Origin: Rhizobiales bacterium 64-17
GTDB taxonomy: Bacteria > Pseudomonadota > Alphaproteobacteria > Rhizobiales > Xanthobacteraceae
Direction: 5' to 3'
DNA: 64,000 nucleotides
Assembly (NCBI GenBank): GCA_001899285.1
Contig: MKWA01000025.1
Location: 127,781-191,780 of the forward strand
Positions 17,651 through 25,481 of this stretch are shown piece after piece (positions within the stretch are counted from its first letter, which is position 1; every line of letters starts with the position of its first letter). The notes beneath the pieces were generated by a model. The model had not been told where the DNA came from, did not search any database, and worked only from the letters and a program-made list of their open reading frames with translations. The translations under genes and the position numbers were made by a program.

Positions 17651-18705
17651 GCGCGCGCCTCCGGCACCACGAACTGCTCCCAGTAGCCGGGGCGACTCTG
17701 CTGCTCGGCGTAGCTGCCCTGCTGGTCGGCGGCACGGCCGATCAGATCGACGGCGGACATCTGCTTGCGATCGAGATAGGCGGCGAAATCGTCGCGCATC
17801 CGCGTGATGACGCCGAAGCCGCCGGTGAATACCGCCGACGTGACCTGCACCGCGCTCGCGCCGGACAACAGGAAGCGGGCAATGTCGAGCCCGGTGCGTG
17901 CGCCATTGGTGCCGAGCAGCGGAAACGATTGTCCGACCGCGCGGCGCGACTGCGCCAGCCAGCGGCAGGTGAGCGGCAAGGCCCAAGGCCCGCCGAACGC
18001 GGCGTTGGTGCTCAGCGTCGGTGCGAAGCTTTCGATATCCGGCAGGAAAGCGATGAAGCGGCCCATCACCGTCACCGCATCGGCACCCGCCTCTTTGGCC
18101 GCCAGCGTGAGCGCGGCGACATCCTCGCTCTGACCGGTGAGCTTGATCCACAGCGGAATCTTCACCGCCGCGCGCACGCGCGAGACGATGGTGCGCACGC
18201 GGGCGCTGTCGCGCTCCAAAACGATGGCACCGGGCGCGGCCTCATTGCCGTGCGGCGCGCCAATATTGAGTTCGAGGATGCGCAGGCCCGCCTCCTCGAT
18301 CCGCTTCGCCATGGCGACGCAGCGATCGAGATCGGCGAGGATCAGGCTGGCGATCACATAGGCGTCCTGCGCCTTCGCCTCGCGGTCGAGCAGGGCGATC
18401 ATCGCCAGCCACTCATCGAACGACTGCTGCGCGAGGCCGGAGCGGCAGAACAGGCTCGCATCGGCGGGCGGGTTGAAATCCCACGGCAGACGGCGCCATT
18501 CACTGTCGAGCAGCGCGTAATCGGTGCGGTCGAGCTGGCGGCGCGCCGCCTCACTCTCGTTGACCGATTTCGACACGACGGCGGCGGCGCCGGCGGCAAG
18601 CGCCTGACGGATGCCTTGGGCATACATCAGATGCTCGCCCGACCCGCAGATCAGCGGCGACTTGAGGTCGACGGCGCCGAGCGAAACAGCGGCGCTTACG
18701 GCCAT
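17647..18705 (-). CDS. dihydropyrimidine/dihydroorotate dehydrogenase-like FMN protein
   Basis: A 352-residue TIM-barrel flavoprotein of the DHOD/DPD superfamily. The FMN-binding elements look present: WIKLTGQSEDVAALTLAAKEAGADAVTV, LLGTNGARTGLDIARFLLSGASAVQV. The substrate loop reads LNIGAPHGNEAAPG, closer to the NLSCPHGMGERG loop of dihydropyrimidine dehydrogenase than to NxSCPN of PyrD, and the cysteines of that loop are replaced. It is therefore unlikely to make orotate and may reduce or oxidise another ring or enone compound. It lies between hpaB (33 bases) and the flavin reductase (4-base overlap), so it belongs to the pathway. Confidence 0.8.
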   Translation of the reverse strand: MAVSAAVSLGAVDLKSPLICGSGEHLMYAQGIRQALAAGAAAVVSKSVNESEAARRQLDRTDYALLDSEWRRLPWDFNPPADASLFCRSGLAQQSFDEWLAMIALLDREAKAQDAYVIASLILADLDRCVAMAKRIEEAGLRILELNIGAPHGNEAAPGAIVLERDSARVRTIVSRVRAAVKIPLWIKLTGQSEDVAALTLAAKEAGADAVTVMGRFIAFLPDIESFAPTLSTNAAFGGPWALPLTCRWLAQSRRAVGQSFPLLGTNGARTGLDIARFLLSGASAVQVTSAVFTGGFGVITRMRDDFAAYLDRKQMSAVDLIGRAADQQGSYAEQQSRPGYWEQFVVPEARA

Positions 18706-18738
18706 ACAGACACCTCGCTCGACACAACCATGCGGCGG

Positions 18739-20250
18739 CTATTCCGCTGCCGACAGCACCGGCCGAAACGGCAACGGCTTTTCCGGATCGTCGCGACGTT
18801 CTTCAAGGCCATCGAGCAGTTCCGCGATCCGGTCCACATAAGGGTTCTTGTCATAGATTTCATAAAGCGTACCCGCGAGGCGCACAGGATCGCCGGAATA
18901 GTAGCGTTCGTAAAGCTGCTGCCGTCCGGAGAACGACGACACGGCGGCGTCGAAGGCAAGACGGAACAGCTTGATGCGGTAGCGCGAGTCTGCATTCGCC
19001 GCCTGGAAGTAGGTTTCGACGTCCTTGCCGACCGGGCCGGTCAATTCCGCATAGGACGGCACGGCAACGAGGCCGCCGGCGCCGAGGATCTGGATGATCT
19101 CGCACATGCGGATGAACATCTTCGGGAACATCATGCGCACGGTCCACAGCGGCAGCGCCGCCGGCGTCATGAATCCTTGGGCGTTCGGCGCGGCGTCCAC
19201 CTCGCTGGCGCGCAGGCAGGACCGCACGAATTCGGTGTACTGGATCATCTCCGCCAGCATGCCCTGCACATGCAGATGCGCGTCGATCTTGGTCGAGCGC
19301 GCCATCGAAAACGCCAGCGCCATCATGAACTCGGCCTTCGCGAGGTTCTTGGTGCTGAACTGGTGCATGATCTGCGGCATCGCGCCGGTGCGGTTGTAGA
19401 GGCCGTTGCACATCTCCGCATCGCGATAGATGAACACCTTTTCCCACGGGATCAGCACGTTGTCGAAGATCACCATGGCGTCGGTTTCATCGAGACGCGA
19501 CGACAGCGGATAGTCCATCGGCGAGCCGGGATTGCCGTGGATGACCGACGGCCGGCAGATGAAGCGCAGGCCCTGCGCATTCACCGGCACCGCGAAGCCG
19601 AACGCATAGGGCTTCGCCTCCTCGCTGTTGGCGAGATAGGTCGACGGCATCACCAGCAGGTCTTGGGAATAGGCGCACAGCGTCGACACCATGCGCGCGC
19701 CATGCACGACGATGCCGGCGTCGGTCTCCTTCACCACCTTCGCCGCCAGATCCTTGTCCTGCTTCTCGACCGGCTTGGAGCGGTCGACCTGCGGATTGAT
19801 CAGCGTGTGGGTCATCGCGATATCGTTCTCGCGACAATAGAGATAGTAGTTCCAGATATTGTCGGCGTATTTCTGCTCTTTCTGGCCGAACGCTTCCTTG
19901 GCGCAGGCGAAGCCGGTGAGCGTGATGTTCATGAAGTCCGGGCTGCGGCCGAACATGCCGCAGGTCGAATCCATCCAGGTCTTCACCATGTCGCGGCGGC
20001 GCTCGAGGTCGTTCATGCTCTTCGGCTGGATGAACGACAGGCCGACACGCTCGCCGCTGGTCGGCGACTGATAGGTCATGCGCTCGATCAAATCGTGATG
20101 GTGCTGCATGTCGTAGAGTTCGGCCATGGTGTAGGCCGCGCCGGCGAAGCGGCGGTCGGTAGTGACGTCGGTCACCAGTTCGCCGTCGATCCACATCTGG
20201 CGGCCGTCCCGCAGGGACTCGAGATATTGCTTGCCGGTCCGGATACCCAT
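18739..20250 (-). CDS. hpaB: HpaB-like FADH2-dependent aromatic hydroxylase
   Basis: A 503-residue oxygenase component of the 4-hydroxyphenylacetate 3-monooxygenase family, which uses free reduced flavin to ortho-hydroxylate phenols to catechols. Recognisable parts are the N-terminal GKQYLESLRDGRQMWIDGE, the CRENDIAMTHTLINPQVDR active-site segment, VHGARMVSTLCAYSQDLLVMP and FDNVLIPWEKVFIY. The length fits the family. The ATG at 20250 follows GGAGCGA; the longer frame upstream is a shadow of ligB. It sits between ligB and the DPD-like gene. Substrate is unknown; a phenolic acid whose catechol product is cleaved by LigAB is the simplest idea. Confidence 0.88.
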   Translation of the reverse strand: MGIRTGKQYLESLRDGRQMWIDGELVTDVTTDRRFAGAAYTMAELYDMQHHHDLIERMTYQSPTSGERVGLSFIQPKSMNDLERRRDMVKTWMDSTCGMFGRSPDFMNITLTGFACAKEAFGQKEQKYADNIWNYYLYCRENDIAMTHTLINPQVDRSKPVEKQDKDLAAKVVKETDAGIVVHGARMVSTLCAYSQDLLVMPSTYLANSEEAKPYAFGFAVPVNAQGLRFICRPSVIHGNPGSPMDYPLSSRLDETDAMVIFDNVLIPWEKVFIYRDAEMCNGLYNRTGAMPQIMHQFSTKNLAKAEFMMALAFSMARSTKIDAHLHVQGMLAEMIQYTEFVRSCLRASEVDAAPNAQGFMTPAALPLWTVRMMFPKMFIRMCEIIQILGAGGLVAVPSYAELTGPVGKDVETYFQAANADSRYRIKLFRLAFDAAVSSFSGRQQLYERYYSGDPVRLAGTLYEIYDKNPYVDRIAELLDGLEERRDDPEKPLPFRPVLSAAE

Positions 20251-20282
20251 CGCTCGCTCCTGGCTCGCGCGCAGATTAATGT

Positions 20283-21119
20283 TCAGCCGTCGACGCCCTC
20301 GAATACGACCAAGCCGTATCCAGTGAGCATCGGCGCGTAATAATGGCGGTGGACCCGCCGCACCTTCTCGCCGAGCGCCGAGCGCATGGCGAGCCACATG
20401 ATCATCTCGACTGATTCCGCGCCGCCACGCTCCATGTAATCGTGATGGCGCAAGGCGACCAGCGCCTGCGGATCGGATTCGAGCTTGTCGAGGAATTCGT
20501 TGTCCCACGCCGGATTCATGAAACCGAAGCGGTCGCCATGCAGTTGATGCGACATGCCGCCGGTCGCGACCACCAGCACGCGCAGGTCTTGCGGATAGGT
20601 CTCGACCGCGAGGCGGATCGCCTGACCGAGATGGAAAAACCGCTTCGGCGTCGGCAGCGGATGCTGGATCACGTTGGCGGCGAGCGGCACGAGCGGCGCC
20701 GGCCAGCGATTGTCGGTGAGCAGCGGCAGGATCGAGAGAATGCCGTGATCGACCGTCATCTCCTGACAGATGGTCGGATCGAATTCGTCTTCGACGAGGC
20801 TTTGCGCCAGATGCCAGGAGAACTCGGCATTGCCCGGCAAGTCCGGGAAATCACGCTTGCCCCAGCCCTCGTCCGCCTGCGGATGCCGGTCCGCGACACC
20901 CAGCGCGAAGGTCGGATAGGCGTCGAAGAAGAAGCGGTTCATGTGGTCGTTGTAGACCGCGACGATCAGGTCGGGCTTGAGCTTCTCCAGCCACTCCTTC
21001 GCCGGTTCGAAACCGTCATAGAGTGGCTTCCACATCGGGTCTTTCTGCAGACCGCGATCGAATGAATGGGCGATGGAGGGGGCGTGCGAACAGCCGATAC
21101 CACCGACGATACGTGCCAT
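20283..21119 (-). CDS. LigB-type class III extradiol dioxygenase, catalytic subunit
   Basis: A 278-residue protein of the LigB superfamily, non-haem Fe(II) ring-cleaving dioxygenases. N-terminal GGIGCSHAPSIA supplies the first histidine ligand (His12), VYNDHMNRFFFDAYP gives the second region (His59), and GGMSHQLHGDRFGF includes the conserved C-terminal histidines. Catalytic base candidates lie in MTVDHGILSILPLL. It is the length of protocatechuate 4,5-dioxygenase beta and is paired with a separate alpha subunit 14 bases upstream, unlike fused gallate dioxygenases. The substrate could be protocatechuate or a related catechol. Confidence 0.88.
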   Translation of the reverse strand: MARIVGGIGCSHAPSIAHSFDRGLQKDPMWKPLYDGFEPAKEWLEKLKPDLIVAVYNDHMNRFFFDAYPTFALGVADRHPQADEGWGKRDFPDLPGNAEFSWHLAQSLVEDEFDPTICQEMTVDHGILSILPLLTDNRWPAPLVPLAANVIQHPLPTPKRFFHLGQAIRLAVETYPQDLRVLVVATGGMSHQLHGDRFGFMNPAWDNEFLDKLESDPQALVALRHHDYMERGGAESVEMIMWLAMRSALGEKVRRVHRHYYAPMLTGYGLVVFEGVDG

Positions 21120-21133
21120 ATCCGTGATCCTCG

Positions 21134-21514
21134 TCAGTGATCTCTCGGCACGGCGACGCCCTGCTGGCCCGGCCGCGTCTTCATGAACTCCTCGAAGCTT
21201 TGGCCGCGCATCTGCGCGCCCATCTTCAGGAGGTTTTCGCCGACCGCGCCGCCGACCTTGATCAGCACGTAGATATTGCCGCCGGCGGCGACGAGTCCCT
21301 TCCAGTCGCGCTTGCGCACCAGATCAATCTCGGCGTCGGTCATGCCGAAGCGGCGCATATAGCCGGCCTCGTCCGCCTTGAAGGCATCGCGGTTGGCCGG
21401 ATCGGTCAGCGACATGGAAAACTTGTTGATGCGATAGCCCTGCCGCGAGCGCGCCCCGGTGAAGACCGAGGTGCCCGCAATGGGGGTATCGCGATACGTG
21501 GCGCCTGCCATCAT
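21134..21514 (-). CDS. LigA-type extradiol dioxygenase, alpha subunit
   Basis: A 126-residue small subunit of the LigA family, which caps the active site of LigB. The family core is visible: GYRINKFSMSLTDPANRDAF, then YMRRFGMTDAEIDLVRKRDWKGLVAAGGNIYVL. It starts the leftward operon and is divergent from hyuA across 243 bases that hold a candidate operator. An ATG pair at the start leaves the exact first residue open by one codon. Confidence 0.88.
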   Translation of the reverse strand: MMAGATYRDTPIAGTSVFTGARSRQGYRINKFSMSLTDPANRDAFKADEAGYMRRFGMTDAEIDLVRKRDWKGLVAAGGNIYVLIKVGGAVGENLLKMGAQMRGQSFEEFMKTRPGQQGVAVPRDH

Positions 21515-21702
21515 GGCCGTCCTTGTGCTTCCATCCCGCAGGTTTCCCTGCCGACCCTGTGAAAGGGTTCTGTCAGCATGTCATTTTTACGAGACACGCT
21601 TCTTTGTTACGGAACAGGCTAACAAACGAAATTTGGAAACGTCAATGACGGAATCGAAATTGACAGGAAAAATCGCTGTTTTTATAGTCTCAGCCAGAAA
21701 CC

Positions 21703-21723
21703 TTGTTCCACACTGAGAAACAA
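21703..21723. promoter_or_regulatory. candidate IclR operator in ligA/hyuA divergent promoter
   Basis: A 21-base imperfect palindrome, TTGTTCCACA-C-TGAGAAACAA, in which eight of ten pairs match. It is 35 bases before the hyuA ATG. Its core ACACTGAGA-ACAA recurs on the minus strand at 16082-16097 ahead of the liv operon. A weaker TGTTCC-containing dyad lies at 21605-21616. I infer that both the leftward and the rightward operon answer to the local IclR regulator. Confidence 0.55.
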
Positions 21724-21757
21724 CAACCGCCTTTCGCGGAACGCCTGAGGGAGCCGA

Positions 21758-23824
21758 ATGCCGAGTTACGCGCTGGCCGTCGATATCGGCGGCACATTCA
21801 CCGACGTTGTTCTGCGCAGCGACAGCGGCCAGACCTGGGTCGATAAAACGCTGACGACCCCCGAACAGCTCGACGTCGGCTTCTTCCGTGCCGTCGATTC
21901 CGCGCTGGCCAAGGCCGGTATCAAACCGGCCGCCGTCACCGACGTGGTGGTGCACGCCACCACCGTCGTCACCAACGCGGTGATCGAACGCAAGGGTCCA
22001 CGCACCGCGCTGCTGGTCACCGAAGGTTTTCGTGACATCCTGACGATCCGCGACGAACATCGCTACGAGATGTTCGATCCGCAGATCGAATTCCCCGAGC
22101 CGCTGGTTGGCTCCGACATGACCTTCGGCGTGAAGGAGCGCGTGCTCGCCACCGGCGCCGTGCTCACGCCGCTCGACACCAAAGCGGCCGAAGCGGTTGC
22201 CGATGAACTGAAAGCCAAGGGCGTCGTCTCAGTCGCGATCTCGTTCCTTAATGCCTATCTCAATCCCGCCAACGAGCGGGCGATGCGCGACATCCTCAAG
22301 AAGCGCATGCCGAACCTCTATGTCTCGATCTCGTCGGACGTGGCACCGCAGATCCGCGAATATCCGCGCACCTCGACGGTGGTGATGAACGCCTATACGG
22401 CGCCGATCACCGGCCCCTATCTCGATGCACTCGTCGCCGGCCTGAAAAAGCGCGGCTTCGGCAACGAGCCGCTGATCATGTTGAGCAACGGCGGCGTGAT
22501 CGGCGTCGAGATCGCGAAGATCTTCCCGGTGCGCATGGTCGAGTCCGGTCCGGCCGCCGGCGCACTCGCCGCAGCCTACTTCGCCGAAGTGCTCGGCCTC
22601 GACCGGCTCCTCTCGTTCGACATGGGCGGCACCACCGCGAAAGCCTGCATCATCGAGGATCGTCACCCGCTGGTGAGCGGTAATTTCGAGGTGGACCGCA
22701 TCTACCGCTTCAAGTCGGGCAGCGGCCTGCCGATCCTCATTCCCTCGGTGGACATGATCGAGATCGGCGCCGGCGGCGGCAGCATCGCCTCGGTCAGCAA
22801 TCTCGGATTGCTCAAGGTCGGCCCGCAGAGCGCCGGCTCGACGCCCGGCCCGGTCGCTTACGGCCGCGGCGGCACCAATCCGACCGTCACCGACGCCGAT
22901 CTCGTGCTCGGCTATCTCGACGCCGACAACTTCCTCGGCGGCGATATGAAGCTCGACCTCAAGGGCGCCGAGAAACAAATGGCCGAACTCGGCAAGAAGC
23001 TCGGCACCTCGACGCGCGACGTCGCTGCCGGCATCTACCGCGTGGTCGGCGAATCCATGACCGCCGCGGCGCGCGCGCATGCAGTGGATCGTGGCATCGA
23101 TTATCGCGGTGTGCCGCTGTTCGCGTTCGGCGGCGCCGGCCCGGTGCACGCCTGCTACGTCGCCGATCTGCTCGAAAGCCCGATGGTGATCTACCCGCCG
23201 CTGGCGAGCGTGCTGTCCGCCTTCGGCACGCTGGTGACGCCGCCGCGGCTCGACCTGAGCCAGGGCGCACTGGCGCGGCTGTCCTCGGTCGATTGGCACG
23301 GCGTCGACGGCATCATTGACAAGCTGGTAGAGGACGCCCGCAAGGGCCTCGCCAGCGCCGGCTGCAAGCCGGACGAGATCACCTTCAAGTTCGGCGCCGA
23401 CATGCGCTATTTCGGCCAGCAGAACGAGGTCACCGCCTGGTTCGACGCCGATCCGCGCAAGAAACACGACGCCGCCGCGGTGCGTGAGGTGTTCGAGACG
23501 GAATACGAAAAGCTCTACAGCCTGCGGCTGCCGGAAGTAGACATCGAGATCGTCTCCTGGCGGCTGGTCGCGACCGGCCCGCTGGCGTCGCGCGACAGCA
23601 AGATTGACCTGAAAGGCCAACCGGCGAAACCGAGCCGCACTCGCAGCGCCCGCTTCAACGGCGACGACGTGCAGGCACCGGTCTATGCGCGGCGCGAGCT
23701 TGCGCAGGGCCAGAGCATCGACGGTCCCGCGATCATCGAGGAACGCGAGACCACCATCATCATTCTTCCCGGCTGGCGCGCCACGGTCGACAAGACCGGG
23801 TGCATCATGGCGACAAAGGACTGA
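21758..23824 (+). CDS. hyuA: hydantoinase/oxoprolinase subunit A (HyuA), system 1
   Basis: A 688-residue HyuA-family protein. The N-terminal Hydant_A_N domain starts ALAVDIGGTFTDVVL, and the ATPase core has SFDMGGTTAKACII and IGAGGGSIASV. The C-terminal domain ends with IIEERETTIIILPGWRATVD. HyuA/HyuB pairs hydrolyse or carboxylate cyclic amides or ketones with ATP (5-oxoprolinase, N-methylhydantoinase, caprolactamase, acetone and acetophenone carboxylases). GAGGG precedes the ATG. It is divergent from the LigAB operon, five bases before hyuB, and a binding-protein gene follows, so its substrate may be imported. The exact reaction cannot be read from sequence. Confidence 0.9.
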   Translation: MPSYALAVDIGGTFTDVVLRSDSGQTWVDKTLTTPEQLDVGFFRAVDSALAKAGIKPAAVTDVVVHATTVVTNAVIERKGPRTALLVTEGFRDILTIRDEHRYEMFDPQIEFPEPLVGSDMTFGVKERVLATGAVLTPLDTKAAEAVADELKAKGVVSVAISFLNAYLNPANERAMRDILKKRMPNLYVSISSDVAPQIREYPRTSTVVMNAYTAPITGPYLDALVAGLKKRGFGNEPLIMLSNGGVIGVEIAKIFPVRMVESGPAAGALAAAYFAEVLGLDRLLSFDMGGTTAKACIIEDRHPLVSGNFEVDRIYRFKSGSGLPILIPSVDMIEIGAGGGSIASVSNLGLLKVGPQSAGSTPGPVAYGRGGTNPTVTDADLVLGYLDADNFLGGDMKLDLKGAEKQMAELGKKLGTSTRDVAAGIYRVVGESMTAAARAHAVDRGIDYRGVPLFAFGGAGPVHACYVADLLESPMVIYPPLASVLSAFGTLVTPPRLDLSQGALARLSSVDWHGVDGIIDKLVEDARKGLASAGCKPDEITFKFGADMRYFGQQNEVTAWFDADPRKKHDAAAVREVFETEYEKLYSLRLPEVDIEIVSWRLVATGPLASRDSKIDLKGQPAKPSRTRSARFNGDDVQAPVYARRELAQGQSIDGPAIIEERETTIIILPGWRATVDKTGCIMATKD

Positions 23825-23829
23825 ACCCC

Positions 23830-25377
23830 ATGGACGGCATCGAACTCGAGATCGTCTGGAGCAACATCATCAGCATCGTCAGCGAACAGGCGAAGGCGTT
23901 GCAACGCATCGCCTTCTCGCCGATCGTGCGCGAAGCGGGCGACCTCGCCAACGCGCTATTCGACAAGCGCGGCCGCATGGTGGCGCAGGCGGTGACCGGC
24001 ACGCCGGGCCACATCAATTCGCTCGCCGCCGCCGGCAAACATTTCGTCGAGGCGTTCCCGACGCAGACGCTGCGCGAAGGCGACGTCCTCATCACCAACG
24101 ACCCATGGCTATCGGCCGGGCACTTCTTCGACATCACGGTGATGCTGCCCGCGTTCCACAAGGGCAAGCTGATCGGCTTCTTCGGCTCGACCATCCACCA
24201 CACCGATATCGGCGGTTACGGCGTGGGCGCGGGCGCGCGCGACGTGCACGAGGAAGGTCTGTGGATTCCGATGCTCAAGCTCTACGATGCGGGTGAGCCG
24301 AACAAGACGCTGTTCGAGATGATCCGCCGCAACGTCCGCACGCCGGATCATGTGTTCGGCGACCTCGCGGCGCAGGTGTCGAGCGCCAGGCTCGCCGGCA
24401 AGCGCCTCTCCGCGCTGCTCGACCGGCAGGGTTACGAAGACATCGACGAACTGTCGGAAGAGATCATCTCGCGCTCGGAGAAGGCGACGCGGGAATCGAT
24501 CCGCAAGCTCAAGGCCGGCACCTATCACGGCGAAAGCTCGTTCGACGTGCCGGGCGGCGACGTGATCACGCTCAAGACCGCCGTGACGATCGATCCGAAG
24601 CTCGGCGAGATCATCATCGACTTCGCCGGCAGTTCCGGGCCGAGCCCCTACGGCATCAACGTGGTGATGAATTACACCCACGCTTACTCCACGTTCGCGA
24701 TCCGCTCCTGCCTCGATCCCGAACTGCCGAACAATTTCGGCAGCCTCGCGCCAATCAAGGTGGTCGCGCCGGAAGGCTGCATCGTCAACTGCAAGTATCC
24801 GGTGCCGGTGAATGCCCGCCACGTCGTCGGCATGTATGTGCCGATGCCGATCCTCAAGGCGCTCTATCATGTGATGCCGGAGCGCGTTCTGGCCGAGGGC
24901 TCGGGCGCGGTCTGGACCATCCAGATCCAGGGTCGCGACGACCGCGGCGACCCCTTCACCTCGTCGATGTTCAACTATTCCGGCGGCATGGGCGCACGGC
25001 AGACCAAACCCGGCCCGTCGGCCACCTGCTATCCGACCGGCGTCGCCGCGGTGCCGATCGAGGTGCTGGAAGCCTCGATGCCGATCCTGTTCACCCGCAA
25101 GGAATTGCGCGAAGGCTCCGGCGGCACCGGCGCCTCGCCAGGCGGAGACGGGCAGATCATCCAGTGGACGATGCGGACCAACACGGACTGGCTGCTCAAC
25201 ACCGTGGCGAGCCGCACCGACCTCGCCCCCGAGGGCCTGGCCGGCGGCAGACCGGGCGCGGCCGGACGCTTTCTTGTCAACGGCAAGCCGGTGAGCGAAG
25301 CTCGCAAAATGGTGATGAAGCCCGATGACCAGGTCACCCTGGAAACGCCGGGCGGCGGGGGATACGGCGCAGCCTGA
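23830..25377 (+). CDS. hyuB: hydantoinase B subunit (HyuB), system 1
   Basis: A 515-residue HyuB protein: VREAGDLANALFDKRGRMVAQ near the N-terminus, then GDVLITNDPWLSAGHFFDI, IGFFGSTIHHTDIGGYGVGAGARD and the C-terminal ETPGGGGYG tail that ends nearly all HyuB proteins. It is the shortest of the three HyuB in this window (593 and 620 residues for the others), near the size of N-methylhydantoinase B. The ATG at 23830 lies five bases after the hyuA stop; an upstream in-frame ATG at 23800 would overlap hyuA. It should form a complex with the HyuA before it. Confidence 0.9.
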   Translation: MDGIELEIVWSNIISIVSEQAKALQRIAFSPIVREAGDLANALFDKRGRMVAQAVTGTPGHINSLAAAGKHFVEAFPTQTLREGDVLITNDPWLSAGHFFDITVMLPAFHKGKLIGFFGSTIHHTDIGGYGVGAGARDVHEEGLWIPMLKLYDAGEPNKTLFEMIRRNVRTPDHVFGDLAAQVSSARLAGKRLSALLDRQGYEDIDELSEEIISRSEKATRESIRKLKAGTYHGESSFDVPGGDVITLKTAVTIDPKLGEIIIDFAGSSGPSPYGINVVMNYTHAYSTFAIRSCLDPELPNNFGSLAPIKVVAPEGCIVNCKYPVPVNARHVVGMYVPMPILKALYHVMPERVLAEGSGAVWTIQIQGRDDRGDPFTSSMFNYSGGMGARQTKPGPSATCYPTGVAAVPIEVLEASMPILFTRKELREGSGGTGASPGGDGQIIQWTMRTNTDWLLNTVASRTDLAPEGLAGGRPGAAGRFLVNGKPVSEARKMVMKPDDQVTLETPGGGGYGAA

Positions 25378-25481
25378 CACATCTACCGCACCGCTCTCTC
25401 GTGACGGCATCTGATGCGTTCAAGACGGAATCAGCTCAAGACTGAATCAACAATGACAAAACAGACCGGGAGGAAACGACA

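Noticed and set aside
17647..18705. Annotation as an ordinary pyrD
   Set aside because: The SCPN loop is replaced by GAPH, and a real class 1B pyrD with pyrK is present at 41.7-43.5 kb.
17929..20340. An 803-codon open frame on the plus strand
   Set aside because: It is antisense to the DPD-like and hpaB genes, is full of Arg/His-rich low-complexity sequence and has no recognisable domain; a GC-rich codon shadow.
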